Origin: Eubacteriaceae bacterium | Lineage (GTDB): Bacteria > Bacillota > Clostridia > Lachnospirales > Lachnospiraceae | Reading direction: 5' to 3' | Assembly (NCBI GenBank): GCA_910574915.1 | Contig: CAJTCR010000019.1 | Location: forward strand, 27,536 to 91,535 | DNA length: 64,000 bases | In this document: positions 17,178-26,342 of the stretch, piece by piece | Layout of the letters: each line of letters starts with the position of its first letter | Position numbering within the stretch: the first letter of the stretch is position 1 | Made by a program: the position numbers and the translations under genes | Notes under the pieces: model-generated | Databases searched by the model: none | Seen by the model: the letters and a program-made list of their open reading frames with translations, nothing else | Told to the model about the DNA's origin: nothing

Positions 17178-19301
17178 TCAATGTTCTCCTTTCTTTTTCC
17201 GTTCCGGAAATTCCAGCTTTATCTTATACTGGAAGCCTTTGGCTTCTTTCCCGTCTTTGGTATAGGAATAATCCTCCACGCCCTCCGGGATAAGGTACGC
17301 ATCATAGCTGCCTTTCTTCCCCTTCAAGCCTTTTACAAGGGTCTTTTTCCCCTCCAGCATACTTTTTATCTGGCTGTCGGTAAGTACTGCCCCCATTGCC
17401 CGTGATACGTTCATACCGCATTTGTTTTTACAGTAAGCGCCAAATTTTCCTTTTACCACATCACCGCCGCACTTCGGGCATTTTCCCAACGCTGCCTTTG
17501 CGTTTCGTTCCTGTGCGCCGCCCCCAAACATGGTTTTCTGTTCGTCACTGACGCTGTGGTAAGTCTGCACAAGCCCTTTTACCATATCTTCTATGCCGTC
17601 CATAAACTCCTGCATGGAATACCCGCCCTTTGCAATGAGCGTCAGCGCATTTTCCCAATCGGCGGTAAGTTTTGGCGATTTTACCACATCAGGAAGCACG
17701 GCAATGAGTTTTACGCCGTCCTCCGTTGGTATCATTTGTTTTTTCTCCCGCTTCACAAAACCGTCCTTCACCAGCTTTTCAATAATATCCGCCCTTGTTG
17801 CCGGTGTTCCAAGCCCCCTGCGCTCTGCGTCTGCCCCGATATCCTCTGATCCGGCACGTTCCATAGCAGACAACAGGGAATCTTCCATAAAATGTTTTGG
17901 CGGCTGTGTGAAATGCTCTGATACCTTTGCCTGCACTCCGTCAAATGCCTGTCCCTCTGACAGTTCCGGCAGCTTTTTCTCCTCTTTTTCCTTATCCTCC
18001 ACTGTCTTATAGGAACGCCTGAAAGCCGCTTCAAAGTCTTTCCAGCCATTTCTTGTTACGGATTTCCCGGAAACCATAAAAACAGAACCGTTACAGTCAA
18101 ACTCCGCCTTAACCGTTTCATACTCATGCTTTTCCCCTGTGGCACAGAGTAAGCGGTTGGCAGCAAGGGATAGGATTTTCATTTCCCCCTCCGGCACAGC
18201 GGAAAGGTCAGCGGATGCAATCTCCATTGTTGGAATAATTGCATGGTGGTCAGTTACCTTTTTACTGTCCATTACCCTCTTAATGTCCGGTTTCGCCCCT
18301 GTCTGCTCCTCAAAGAGAACCGCTTTGTAGACCGCCCCGATCACAGCCTTTGCCATATCTTCCATATCGTCCGATAAATACTGGCTGTCAGTGCGGGGAT
18401 ATGTAACCAGCTTTTTCTCATAAAGGCTCTGCGTGTACTCTAAGGTCTGCTTTGCGGTAAAGCCGAATAAACGGTTCGCATCCCTCTGTAACGTGGTAAG
18501 GTCATAGAGCTTCGGCGGCTGTACGGTTTTCGTTTCCTTTGTGACGGATACAACTGTTGCGGCTCTGCTTTCACACGCTGCAGCGATGCTCTCTGCCTGT
18601 GCCTTGTCATCTATCCTTTCCGTTGCCGCATCAATCCCGTCCATCAGGATATGCGCCGTATAATAGGGTTCTTTTTTGAAATTCCTGATTTTTTCCTCAC
18701 GCTCCACTAACATTGCAAGCGTCGGTGTCTGCACCCTGCCAACCTTCAACACCTTTCCGCCATACAGGACGGTAAAAAGCCTTGTGCCGTTCAGTCCCAC
18801 AAGCCAGTCTGCCCTCTGCCTGCACAGTGCGGAATAGTAGAGGTTATCATAATCGCTTCCCGGACGCAGGTTCTCAAAACCCTCACGGATTGCGCTTTCC
18901 TCCATAGAGGAAATCCAGAGCCGCTTTATGGGCTTATTACACCCTGCCTGTTCATACACAAGGCGGAAGATAAGCTCCCCCTCACGCCCTGCGTCAGTTC
19001 CGCAAATCACAGCCGAAACATCTTCCCTGTGCATAAGCCCCTTTAACACCTTATACTGCGCCGCTGTGCCGCTTTTTACTTCTGTCTGCCATTCCTCCGG
19101 TATCATGGGCAGGCTCTCATAATTCCATTTTTTCCATGCGTCAGAATAGGCATCTGGCTGTGCAAGCTCCACCAGATGCCCGATGCACCATGAAACAACG
19201 AAACCGTTCCCCTCCATGTACCCGTCTTTTCTTTCATCTGCGCCGATCACATGGGAAACTGCCTGTGCCACGCTCGGCTTCTCGGTTATCACTAACTGCA
19301 T
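17178..19301 (-). CDS. topB: Type IA DNA topoisomerase III
   Basis: A 707-residue protein with an N-terminal TOPRIM domain (MQLVITEKPSVAQAVSHVIG; acidic GTDAGREGELIFR near residue 105) and the catalytic tyrosine in YPRTDSQYL near residue 300. A C-terminal zinc-ribbon-like segment (CPKCGG...CKNKCG) is present. The length fits plasmid/ICE TopB (TraE-like) enzymes, which pass single strands and could resolve intermediates during ICE replication or transfer. It follows the MT-A70 gene by one base and overlaps or abuts the next gene, so it is part of a tightly packed operon. Confidence 0.93.
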   Translation of the reverse strand: MQLVITEKPSVAQAVSHVIGADERKDGYMEGNGFVVSWCIGHLVELAQPDAYSDAWKKWNYESLPMIPEEWQTEVKSGTAAQYKVLKGLMHREDVSAVICGTDAGREGELIFRLVYEQAGCNKPIKRLWISSMEESAIREGFENLRPGSDYDNLYYSALCRQRADWLVGLNGTRLFTVLYGGKVLKVGRVQTPTLAMLVEREEKIRNFKKEPYYTAHILMDGIDAATERIDDKAQAESIAAACESRAATVVSVTKETKTVQPPKLYDLTTLQRDANRLFGFTAKQTLEYTQSLYEKKLVTYPRTDSQYLSDDMEDMAKAVIGAVYKAVLFEEQTGAKPDIKRVMDSKKVTDHHAIIPTMEIASADLSAVPEGEMKILSLAANRLLCATGEKHEYETVKAEFDCNGSVFMVSGKSVTRNGWKDFEAAFRRSYKTVEDKEKEEKKLPELSEGQAFDGVQAKVSEHFTQPPKHFMEDSLLSAMERAGSEDIGADAERRGLGTPATRADIIEKLVKDGFVKREKKQMIPTEDGVKLIAVLPDVVKSPKLTADWENALTLIAKGGYSMQEFMDGIEDMVKGLVQTYHSVSDEQKTMFGGGAQERNAKAALGKCPKCGGDVVKGKFGAYCKNKCGMNVSRAMGAVLTDSQIKSMLEGKKTLVKGLKGKKGSYDAYLIPEGVEDYSYTKDGKEAKGFQYKIKLEFPERKKKGEH

Positions 19302-19302
19302 T

Positions 19303-19863
19303 TTATTTTCCTCCTGTCAATTCAATATCACATTCCACTTCGTTTCCCCATACGTCAAACCCGTCTGTCTTTCTCCGGGCAAAAAGCTCTATCTTTGGTA
19401 CACTGCCCATAAGCCGGTTAATCCTTTGATGCACCTCTGCCGGTTTCCTGCTGTGTTCTTCAATATGTGACATGACTACCTGATGCACCCCTGCATCCAC
19501 ACGCTTCGGTGCGCCTTTTGTTGCCAGAATACAAAGCTCCGCATTGCTGCGTGTCCAGTATCCCATGCCCCAAAAGAGCGATTCTTTCTTTTTATTCTGC
19601 TTTACCCATACAAACGCCACTGTTTTATAGGTAAAGCCCCATGCCTTTATTACTTCAAGCCCTTCCAAAAGGCAGGGGAATGTTACCCATAGAAATAAGG
19701 CACAGTCCTTGTCTGCAATGTCAGCAACCGGAAGTGCCTTTATATCTTCTATGTCCATAGTGGGATAGTGGCTCTCTGCGCTTCTTCCCATGCCTTTTTT
19801 AGAATACACCCTGTAGTGCCAGGGCGGGTCCGCCAGAATAACGGAATACTTCTTTTCTCCCAT
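19303..19863 (-). CDS. MT-A70 family adenine methyltransferase
   Basis: A 186-residue protein with the hallmark DPPW motif at residues 12-15 (ILADPPWHYR) and the family pattern LFLWVT, GFTYKTVAFVWVK and ELCILATKG. It ends in RRKTDGFDVWGNE. MT-A70 homologues in bacteria and phages methylate adenine N6 in DNA using SAM. There is no matching restriction nuclease nearby, so it is an orphan methylase; shielding ICE DNA from host restriction is the likely role (inference). It sits between the CD1107-like gene (8 bp) and topB (1 bp). Confidence 0.88.
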   Translation of the reverse strand: MGEKKYSVILADPPWHYRVYSKKGMGRSAESHYPTMDIEDIKALPVADIADKDCALFLWVTFPCLLEGLEVIKAWGFTYKTVAFVWVKQNKKKESLFWGMGYWTRSNAELCILATKGAPKRVDAGVHQVVMSHIEEHSRKPAEVHQRINRLMGSVPKIELFARRKTDGFDVWGNEVECDIELTGGK

Positions 19864-19871
19864 GCTGCCGG

Positions 19872-21509
19872 TTACTCCTCCCCATTTTCAAAAAAATCAT
19901 CTCCGGAACCGTCCTCCGGTTCTTCATCTTCATTCTCGTAGTCCTCCTGATCTTCCTCGTCCTCATCTTCGTCCTCAATGAAGTCCTCTTTTTTCTTACG
20001 GACTACCTTAAAATAATAAGCTCCTCCGATAAATGCTGCCGCAAGTGCGCCCATGAGGATATAGGAAATGACCGGGTTTGGTTCCGCTGCTTTTTCCTCC
20101 GGTTCGGTTTCCTCTGTGCTTTCTTCATCTTCCGTATTTTCTGTTTCTCCGGTATTTTCCTCTGTCTGCTGTTCATCTTTCGGCTTTTCCCCGTTATTGT
20201 TTGGCAGTGCGCTTTCCCCTGCTGGGATTGCCGATTCCAAAGCTGCGGAATTTTTCGGCAAAGTATCACTGTTGCCGGAAGTGGCGTTTAACAGGTCATT
20301 TTCCGTAATCTCCGTAAGGAAATACACCATTTCCTCCTCCCCGTCACGGTCAATGATAAGGTAGAAAACCTTGTCCGATGCCGTCTGGATTGTGTAAAAT
20401 TCTTTCCCCTGTTCTGACTGTTTCTTTTCCGTATCCCCGCTTTCTGCTGTTTCTTCCTTTTCTGCGGCATCCGCTTTGGCAAATTCCTGTTTCTTCTGTT
20501 CCTCCGGTGTCTGCGAAACGGTGTTCCCGTCACCGTCTGTTTTGGTATGTTCCGTTACGGTGGCTGTTGCGTTCCCTGGCTTGGTGGCTTCGGCATTGAC
20601 AGGGAGTTGCTCTGCCGGATTCTCATCACTCTCATCTGCCGGGTCTTTATAATAAGGGTTTTTCGTCTTATAGACTTCCGACATATTTCCGGCATTGTCC
20701 ATTGCGGAAATGGTAAAATACTCATACCCTGCGTCAAACTGCTGTAAACGGATATTCAATGTGCCGTTTGTGAACTCTGTAAATTCATACCCGTTCACAT
20801 AAACCGCTTTTGCGCCGGAGTCCGTGTCATGTACCTGGACGCTTAACAGCCCGTCACTGACTGCCGCATTGAGCGTGGGCTTTGTGGTATCGAAACATTT
20901 GACTGACCTGTTTCTTTCATATGTATTGCCTTTCTGGTCTGTGACCTGAACATAGACGGTACAGTTTTCGGAAATTTCCAGCTTCTTATCTTCCGTCACG
21001 TCCGTCCAGCTCCCGTTCTGCCCGACCTTTGCCTGAATTTTTGCAATCTCAAAATTTCCCGTATGCGCCACGTCCGCCACCTTGAATGTGACAGTTACGG
21101 TATCATGAAACCAGCCGTCCGGCTTGTTGATGCTGATTGACACATTCGGTTTTTTGTAGGCACAGAGCCTGTAATCCTCCACGCACACCTTACAGTTACG
21201 GTCATATTCATAAGCGCCGCATTTATCCTCACAGGTACATTCCGGTTCCGGCGCTTCATTTCCTGAAACGCTTTCCCCCTCTGTTTCCTGTTCCGTTGAT
21301 CCCGGCTCTGATGTTTCCTGCTCCGTGGCGCTTTCCTCCGTACTGCTATCCGTTTCTTTCTCTGTGCTGCTTTCCCCGCTGTCCTCTGCCCTTACAGCAA
21401 TGGCATTGTTCCCGTTCATGGAAAATGCTGCTGCGGGCATACAGAATAATACTGCTGATAAGATGAGCGATAACACCGCCCTATAACGTAACTTCATTTT
21501 TTTGTTCAT
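19872..21509 (-). CDS. CD1107-type ICE surface protein (DUF4366-like)
   Basis: A 545-residue secreted, membrane-anchored protein with a signal peptide at residues 1-42 (AVLSLILSAVLFCMPAAAFS), a Ser/Thr/Glu-rich stretch and a Cys-containing segment (CTCEDKCGAYEYDRNCKVC). Ig-like beta domains follow (about 120-290), then a Thr/Glu-rich stalk, a transmembrane helix near residues 465-490 (YILMGALAAAFIGGAYYF) and a very acidic tail (EDEDEDEEDQEDYENEDEE). This matches the CD1107 family of C. difficile conjugative transposons, thought to act at the cell surface in mating. Its start overlaps the DUF4315 gene by 29 bp. Confidence 0.85.
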   Translation of the reverse strand: MNKKMKLRYRAVLSLILSAVLFCMPAAAFSMNGNNAIAVRAEDSGESSTEKETDSSTEESATEQETSEPGSTEQETEGESVSGNEAPEPECTCEDKCGAYEYDRNCKVCVEDYRLCAYKKPNVSISINKPDGWFHDTVTVTFKVADVAHTGNFEIAKIQAKVGQNGSWTDVTEDKKLEISENCTVYVQVTDQKGNTYERNRSVKCFDTTKPTLNAAVSDGLLSVQVHDTDSGAKAVYVNGYEFTEFTNGTLNIRLQQFDAGYEYFTISAMDNAGNMSEVYKTKNPYYKDPADESDENPAEQLPVNAEATKPGNATATVTEHTKTDGDGNTVSQTPEEQKKQEFAKADAAEKEETAESGDTEKKQSEQGKEFYTIQTASDKVFYLIIDRDGEEEMVYFLTEITENDLLNATSGNSDTLPKNSAALESAIPAGESALPNNNGEKPKDEQQTEENTGETENTEDEESTEETEPEEKAAEPNPVISYILMGALAAAFIGGAYYFKVVRKKKEDFIEDEDEDEEDQEDYENEDEEPEDGSGDDFFENGEE

Positions 21510-21777
21510 GGCTTTCTGCCTCCCTTTCTGTTTGCTGTTTCTGTCCTGACTGTTCCTCCTGCTCTTTTTTCTTCAGCAGGCTTAAAATTTCTTCCTCACT
21601 GACTTTGTTGAGCAGGATTAGACGCTCCAGAGAAATTTTATTTTTCTCAATAAATTTCATCTTCTCCGCATCCTCCGCCATCTGTAACTGGCTTTCCAAA
21701 TCCTTCTGCTTTCCCTGCAGGTCTGCAAGCTGCCCCCGTACTTTGGAAAGCTCCTTTTCAATCCTTTCCTTTGTCAC
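21481..21777 (-). CDS. DUF4315 family protein
   Basis: A 98-residue, highly charged, mostly helical protein (KELSKVRGQLADLQGKQKDLESQLQ) that fits a coiled coil, with a Gln/Glu-rich C-terminus. It corresponds to the CD1106-type small protein found next to the CD1107 protein in this ICE family. The GTG start at 21777 follows GGAAGGGTATAGT. Its 3' end overlaps the next gene by 29 bp, which implies coupled translation. Function is unknown; a cytoplasmic partner of the transfer machinery is plausible. Confidence 0.8.
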   Translation of the reverse strand: MTKERIEKELSKVRGQLADLQGKQKDLESQLQMAEDAEKMKFIEKNKISLERLILLNKVSEEEILSLLKKKEQEEQSGQKQQTEREAESHEQKNEVTL

Positions 21778-22423
21778 ACTATACCCTTCCTTTCTGCACC
21801 GGATAAGGTGCTTTTTATGTCCGTTTACAATTAAAACTGATAATTTCCCGCACGATTTTTACAATTATGATTGATAAAATGCCTTTTGATTTTATCCGGC
21901 ATAAAAGCAAGGCTGCACCCAAACGTACTCACTCTAAAATACCTGTCGCAAGCAGATATACGTTTCAGAAACAGCCCCGCATTATCAAACATAATTGTCT
22001 TTTTCATACTGTTTTTATCAAACTATTTGTCACTTTTTTTGTTGAAACAGCTTTTATCATTTTTAATTGTAAATTATCAATCTTTTTTGTAACTTTATCA
22101 GTTATAATTGTCACTCAACATTTTAATGTCCTTTCATAAAAAAGTCTTACATTCACAAGTGCCTTTGTGATAAAATAGTTTGACAATAGAAAAGCCTGAA
22201 ATGCTCTGCACTCCAAGCTGGTCAGCGTGACGGTTCCACTTTCCGATTTATGACATTGCCACATATGATATTTTTCCTGCTATTGTCAGGCTTTTTTATG
22301 ATTTTTCCGTTGTGGTTGTCATACTTTTTTATCAATCATTTACTGTAACAGATATTGTCACGCTTTTTTATGAAAATGTCTTACTTTATTCTCATATTGT
22401 CAAACTTAATTATCATCAGACAT
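21778..22423. other. Gene-free 646-bp region with repeats and competing hairpins
   Basis: AT-rich leader of the DUF4315/CD1107 operon, with no convincing gene on either strand. It holds four copies of a TTGTCANNCTTTTTTAT-like motif (starting near 22282, 22315, 22354 and 22396). TCACAA-GTGCCT-TTGTGA forms a hairpin near 22155. Two mutually exclusive pairings span 22180-22300: GACAATAG with CTATTGTC, or AAAAGCCTGA with TCAGGCTTTT. It may be a regulatory leader, an operator array or an origin of transfer. Confidence 0.6.
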
Positions 22424-25372
22424 TTAATTTCCTGATAAGCGACCGAACGCATAAAAATGACTCTGCCAGTAAGACGTATTGATACTGGCGTATTTAATCG
22501 GATCACCGCAGTGTATCATTGTCCCATTGCCGCAATATATCCCCACATGGCTCACAGGCCCCGCCGAGTTGTAAGTGCCTGTAAAAAAGATAATATCCCC
22601 CGCTTTTGCATCTGCCGCCGAAACCGGTGTACACTGGTCATAAATACCCTGTGCGGTAGTCCGTGGCAGGTTATGCACCCCGCTGTTGGTAAATACCCAG
22701 CAGACAAAACCGGAACAGTCAAAGCTGGTGGACGGGCTTGAACCGCCCCATACATACGGATAGCCTAAATACTTTGCGGCTTCCTCCATAAGCGCCTGCA
22801 CTGCCGCATCATCGTAGGAATCAGGCGGTATGGCATTTCCCCCGCCGCTTCCAGACGCTGGCGTTTCCCCGTAGAGCGTCCCTTCCCCTGCTTCAAAATA
22901 AAATAACGGGTTATAATATTTCCCGTTATACAGACATTCGATATGCAAATGGCTTCCGGTGCTGCTCCCCGTGTTCCCTGTTGTCCCTATGCTGTCCCCA
23001 TGCTTTACGGTCTGCCCCGCACTGACGCTTAACGTGTCCATGTGGGCATACTTGGTACAGTAACCGTTGCTGTCCTCAATCACAATATAATTCCCGTAAT
23101 AACTGTCGTAAGCAGCCGTTGTGACTGTGCCATCCATTGCCGCAAGGACGGTTGTTCCTGTCGGAACTGCAATGTCAACGCCCCTGTGGAGCTGTTCCGC
23201 CCCCGTCACCGGATTGATGCGGTAGCCGTAATAGCTGCTCACATAGTTGTACCAGTACAGGTTCAGCGGCGTATAAAACTGCTGTGTCAGCCCATGCGTT
23301 TCATTATAAAGCGCATAGATTTCTTTCTGCTCACTGTCCATGTGTCCGGCAACCACCACATTTAAGTCTTTGGCGGTCAGCGTGACTTCCAGTATGGTTA
23401 CGGTATATTCTTCTTCCTCCTCATAAGTGTAGGTTTCCGTGCTTGTTGTACCGTCAGCATTGGTTATGGTGCGTGTGCCTGTCTTTGTAACTGTCCTTGT
23501 CCTTGTTTCCGTTGTAGGGTTTAAGGTTAGCTCATACATCTCGTCAAAAAGGCTCTCGATCTCGCCCTGCACGTCTGCCGCCGTAAATTCCGTATGGACT
23601 GCGGAAAGGTAGCTGATGAGCGCAAACGGGTCATGACCGATTGCATCAAGGTTGTAGCGGTATTCGTCATAGTCCGGGTAATCCGTTTCTATGGAATCAA
23701 TCTCTTTCTGCAATTCCATTTCAAGCTCTGAAAAAGCCAAATCCGCAGCGTCAATCTCTGCCGGGACGCTCATGTAGCTCCCTGCCAACGTGGTACTCAT
23801 GCCCTCCGAGAACATCGCCCCGCAGGACGATATGGAAGTCATTATCATAATAAGAAGAACCCCAAAAGCCGCAACTGTTACAAGGAGTGAAGCGTGTTTT
23901 GCCGCTATCTCCTGTATTTTTTTTGCTACCGTCGTAGTGAAATTGGCGGACTTCACAGCCGCTTCCTTTGTATTCTTCGCCGCCTGCCCCGCCCGCCTTG
24001 CTTTTGCATATTCACGCTTGATGCGCTGTTTCTGCATCCTTTTCTGCAACTGTTTCTTTAAGGTCTTTTCCTGCATTTCCGGATTTTCTTCCAAAAACTT
24101 CTGGTAGCGGAAACTGACCTCCTTTTTAAACTGTTTTTTCTCCAGCTTCACCACTTTCTTACGCTGCCGCTGTTCTTTGTTCTTATAATGCCGCTTTACA
24201 AATCGGTAGGTATCTTCGGCTTTCTGTTCCGTCTTGTGTGCACCCTCCACGCCGGAGTTTTCCTTTTCCACTTCGGCAACCTTGCCATGCGCAAAGTTTG
24301 TAAACTCCGATCCGGTTCTGCCCGCCATCTTCCTTACCGGGTTATCCTCCTTAAAAGGCTTTTCCTTTACCACTGCGACAAGCACATATTTCGCCCTGCC
24401 CGTCTTTTCATCAAAGACACGCTCTAAGGAATATTCCTTTTTCTTTGGCAGCTTCTTCCTTGCGGCTTCGGTCTTTTTCCCGGCTTTCTCCGCTTTCTTT
24501 TGCAGCCTTTCTAATTTCCTGCTTCCCTGAAATTCCGGTTCTGCGCCATCGGTGAAGGTATTTTTTTCAGCAAAAGTATTATCCTTTGCCTGATAGTCAC
24601 GCTGAAAGTCAGAGGTTTTTGTGCGTTCCCTGTCCTGACGTTCACGCCTGCGGTATCTGCCTTTTTTTTCGCTTTGGTGGTAAGTGTCCCTGCGGCGGTA
24701 ATCGTTCTTAAACTCTTTTGTTTCTTCGGTCTGTTCCCCTCCGCCCTCCTCCACAAAAGCATTCTGCTCCTTTGAAAAACCGTCCTGTACTTTGCTTCCC
24801 GCATTATCACTGTCCGTCTTTTCTTTAGTTCCCGTAAAGCTGTTTTCCTTTTGGGACTGACTTTGCTGTCTGCGCTTTCTTCGGCTACGCTCTGTTTCCT
24901 GCCCTGCTGTTTTCTTCTTGCTTCTCTGAAAACTGCCCTGTCTGTCCAATTTCCCGCCACTGTTCGGTTTATATTCCAACCTCTGGACATCATGTCCAGA
25001 AGTTTCTTTTTGAAACTGTTTTTGCTGCCTGCGTTTTTTCTGGCTATGCGCTGTTTCATGCCCTGTGGTTTTCCTTGTATCATTCTGAAAATTGCTGTGG
25101 TTATCCTGAAAGATTTCTTTATCAGGCTTATTCAGTGATTCCATATGATTCTGTTTTACAGAATGGCTGGCATCGTGTCCAAAAGTCTTTGACTGCCCTG
25201 ACTTCTGGACATTATGTCCAGAAGTTGTATCTGCATCCCTCGGCTGGTGTGCGCCGGACTGTTTCTGCTTCATTTTCTGGACAGTGCTTTTCCCCTTTGT
25301 GGGACTGCCGCCCGCAAAAGCATTTTTATCCTTTGCAAATTCAGCCGTCTGCTTTTTCTTTCTTTCTGCCAT
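22424..25372 (-). CDS. CD1108-type cell-wall hydrolase (M23 + NlpC/P60)
   Basis: A 982-residue protein. Residues 1-490 are a Lys/Arg/Gln-rich cytoplasmic region, followed by a transmembrane helix near 492-515 (ASLLVTVAAFGVLLIMIM). An M23 metallopeptidase domain has HRGVD near 727 and HLHIE near 810. A C-terminal NlpC/P60 domain has FDCSGFVCW near 890, then SHVGIYCGNG and IHCG. M23 and NlpC domains cut peptidoglycan peptides, so this is the wall-opening enzyme of the conjugation channel. The basic half contains repeated segments, two palindromic-repeat peptides (TSGHNVQKS, TSGHDVQRL) and a diverged long-form copy near 25146. A gap of 646 bp separates it from DUF4315. Confidence 0.88.
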   Translation of the reverse strand: MAERKKKQTAEFAKDKNAFAGGSPTKGKSTVQKMKQKQSGAHQPRDADTTSGHNVQKSGQSKTFGHDASHSVKQNHMESLNKPDKEIFQDNHSNFQNDTRKTTGHETAHSQKKRRQQKQFQKETSGHDVQRLEYKPNSGGKLDRQGSFQRSKKKTAGQETERSRRKRRQQSQSQKENSFTGTKEKTDSDNAGSKVQDGFSKEQNAFVEEGGGEQTEETKEFKNDYRRRDTYHQSEKKGRYRRRERQDRERTKTSDFQRDYQAKDNTFAEKNTFTDGAEPEFQGSRKLERLQKKAEKAGKKTEAARKKLPKKKEYSLERVFDEKTGRAKYVLVAVVKEKPFKEDNPVRKMAGRTGSEFTNFAHGKVAEVEKENSGVEGAHKTEQKAEDTYRFVKRHYKNKEQRQRKKVVKLEKKQFKKEVSFRYQKFLEENPEMQEKTLKKQLQKRMQKQRIKREYAKARRAGQAAKNTKEAAVKSANFTTTVAKKIQEIAAKHASLLVTVAAFGVLLIMIMTSISSCGAMFSEGMSTTLAGSYMSVPAEIDAADLAFSELEMELQKEIDSIETDYPDYDEYRYNLDAIGHDPFALISYLSAVHTEFTAADVQGEIESLFDEMYELTLNPTTETRTRTVTKTGTRTITNADGTTSTETYTYEEEEEYTVTILEVTLTAKDLNVVVAGHMDSEQKEIYALYNETHGLTQQFYTPLNLYWYNYVSSYYGYRINPVTGAEQLHRGVDIAVPTGTTVLAAMDGTVTTAAYDSYYGNYIVIEDSNGYCTKYAHMDTLSVSAGQTVKHGDSIGTTGNTGSSTGSHLHIECLYNGKYYNPLFYFEAGEGTLYGETPASGSGGGNAIPPDSYDDAAVQALMEEAAKYLGYPYVWGGSSPSTSFDCSGFVCWVFTNSGVHNLPRTTAQGIYDQCTPVSAADAKAGDIIFFTGTYNSAGPVSHVGIYCGNGTMIHCGDPIKYASINTSYWQSHFYAFGRLSGN
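24978..25004. repeat. Palindromic repeat copy in CD1108-type gene
   Basis: AACCTCTGGACAT, central C at 24991, then ATGTCCAGAAGTT; one arm mismatch. Read in frame as ETSGHDVQRL. Confidence 0.85.
25146..25187. repeat. Diverged long-form repeat in CD1108-type gene
   Basis: GATTCTGTTTTACAGAAT followed by GGCATCGTGTCCAAAAGT aligns with the long form at 1095. Read as TFGHDASHSVKQNHM on the minus strand. Confidence 0.5.
25200..25226. repeat. Palindromic repeat copy in CD1108-type gene
   Basis: ACTTCTGGACAT, central T at 25213, then the exact 12-base complement. Read in frame as TTSGHNVQKS. Confidence 0.88.
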
Positions 25373-25387
25373 TTAAACTCCTCCATT

Positions 25388-26305
25388 TTATCTGCTATCT
25401 AATGACTGGCACTTTCTGTACCCTTTTGGGTCATAATCCTTAAAATCTTTTACGGAATGGAACAGCCATTTATTGTTTACCCATCTCTGCATCTTCCGGG
25501 TTTCCTCCGGCGCAGTTGGCTTTTCATACACCATCACATACGGGTCATACCCCATGTCACGAAGCGTATAAATACGGTATAAATCCTGTTCATGGGTGCT
25601 TCCGTAGTTGGTAAGGACGTAGACACGCCTTTTCCTCTTATCCCTGACTGTCGTAAGTTCTGAAAATTTCTTAAAATACGGTGTCAGGTCATCTTCCGGG
25701 TTATCCCATGCAAAATGCAGCATTTTTGTACTGATTTTATTGAGTGCCGCCACTTTTTCCGGCGTAACCAGCCGCACGTCAAGCCCCTGTGTAAAGTCCA
25801 CGTCCGCCCCGCTGTCCGCAAGCTGTCCTAAGAGCCTCTCCCAATCCGGGCAGGCTAAGATGTTTGCATCAAGGAGCTTGATTTCTTTTTCCCCGCCCCA
25901 AAATTCGGACAGGTCAGCCACCGCTTCCGTCTTTCTTCCCTCCTTCTCCCCGACAATGCAGAATCCGCATCCACGGGGGCATCCTCTGGAAAGGAAACCG
26001 TAGGCTGTGCCTGCAAACTGCGGGTACAGCCCATAATCCGGGTGTGTATGCTCTATGGCATCGGGCAGCTTATTGTCAAGACCGTAGCCTGTGCCGCCTT
26101 TTATGACATGGTAAGCCTTTACGCTCCCTGCATAATCTTTAGAGTAAGTGTCCGTGAATACCCTGCTCATATAAACAAGGTCATACCATTTCGTACTGTC
26201 GTACCATTCCACCATATCGCCCCTTGCCTTATGGTAAGCGGACAGCTTCATCAGGCAGAGGTTGGGGAAACGGTGTCCGTCCACGTCAATCAGCCCGGTT
26301 TTCAA
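25388..26305 (-). CDS. Radical SAM-like protein
   Basis: A 305-residue protein with the 4Fe-4S Cys triad CPRGCGFC (CxxxCxxC) near residue 107, preceded by GFLSRG as in radical SAM enzymes. Following motifs (LLDANILAC, DFTQGLDVRLVT, FAWDNPEDD, VYVLTNYGSTHEQDLYRIYTLRDMGYDPYVMVY) match a phage/ICE subgroup whose N-terminus reads GLIDVDGHRFPNLCLMKLSAYHK. The family uses SAM to generate a radical; this subgroup has no assigned substrate. It lies 15 bp upstream of the CD1108-type gene and 37 bp downstream of the C5 methylase. The two may act on ICE DNA or RNA, but that is inference. Confidence 0.8.
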   Translation of the reverse strand: MKTGLIDVDGHRFPNLCLMKLSAYHKARGDMVEWYDSTKWYDLVYMSRVFTDTYSKDYAGSVKAYHVIKGGTGYGLDNKLPDAIEHTHPDYGLYPQFAGTAYGFLSRGCPRGCGFCIVGEKEGRKTEAVADLSEFWGGEKEIKLLDANILACPDWERLLGQLADSGADVDFTQGLDVRLVTPEKVAALNKISTKMLHFAWDNPEDDLTPYFKKFSELTTVRDKRKRRVYVLTNYGSTHEQDLYRIYTLRDMGYDPYVMVYEKPTAPEETRKMQRWVNNKWLFHSVKDFKDYDPKGYRKCQSLDSR

Positions 26306-26342
26306 GTTATCCTGTCTCCTTCTATATTTTTTTCTTTTAACC

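Noticed and set aside
21867..22139. Plus-strand ORFs of 73-90 residues
   Set aside because: AT-rich frames with no ribosome sites, opposite to the operon direction, in a repeat-rich leader.
22180..22310. Possible known riboswitch in the DUF4315 leader
   Set aside because: Competing stems exist but I could not match any riboswitch class core; reported only as an unassigned structured region.
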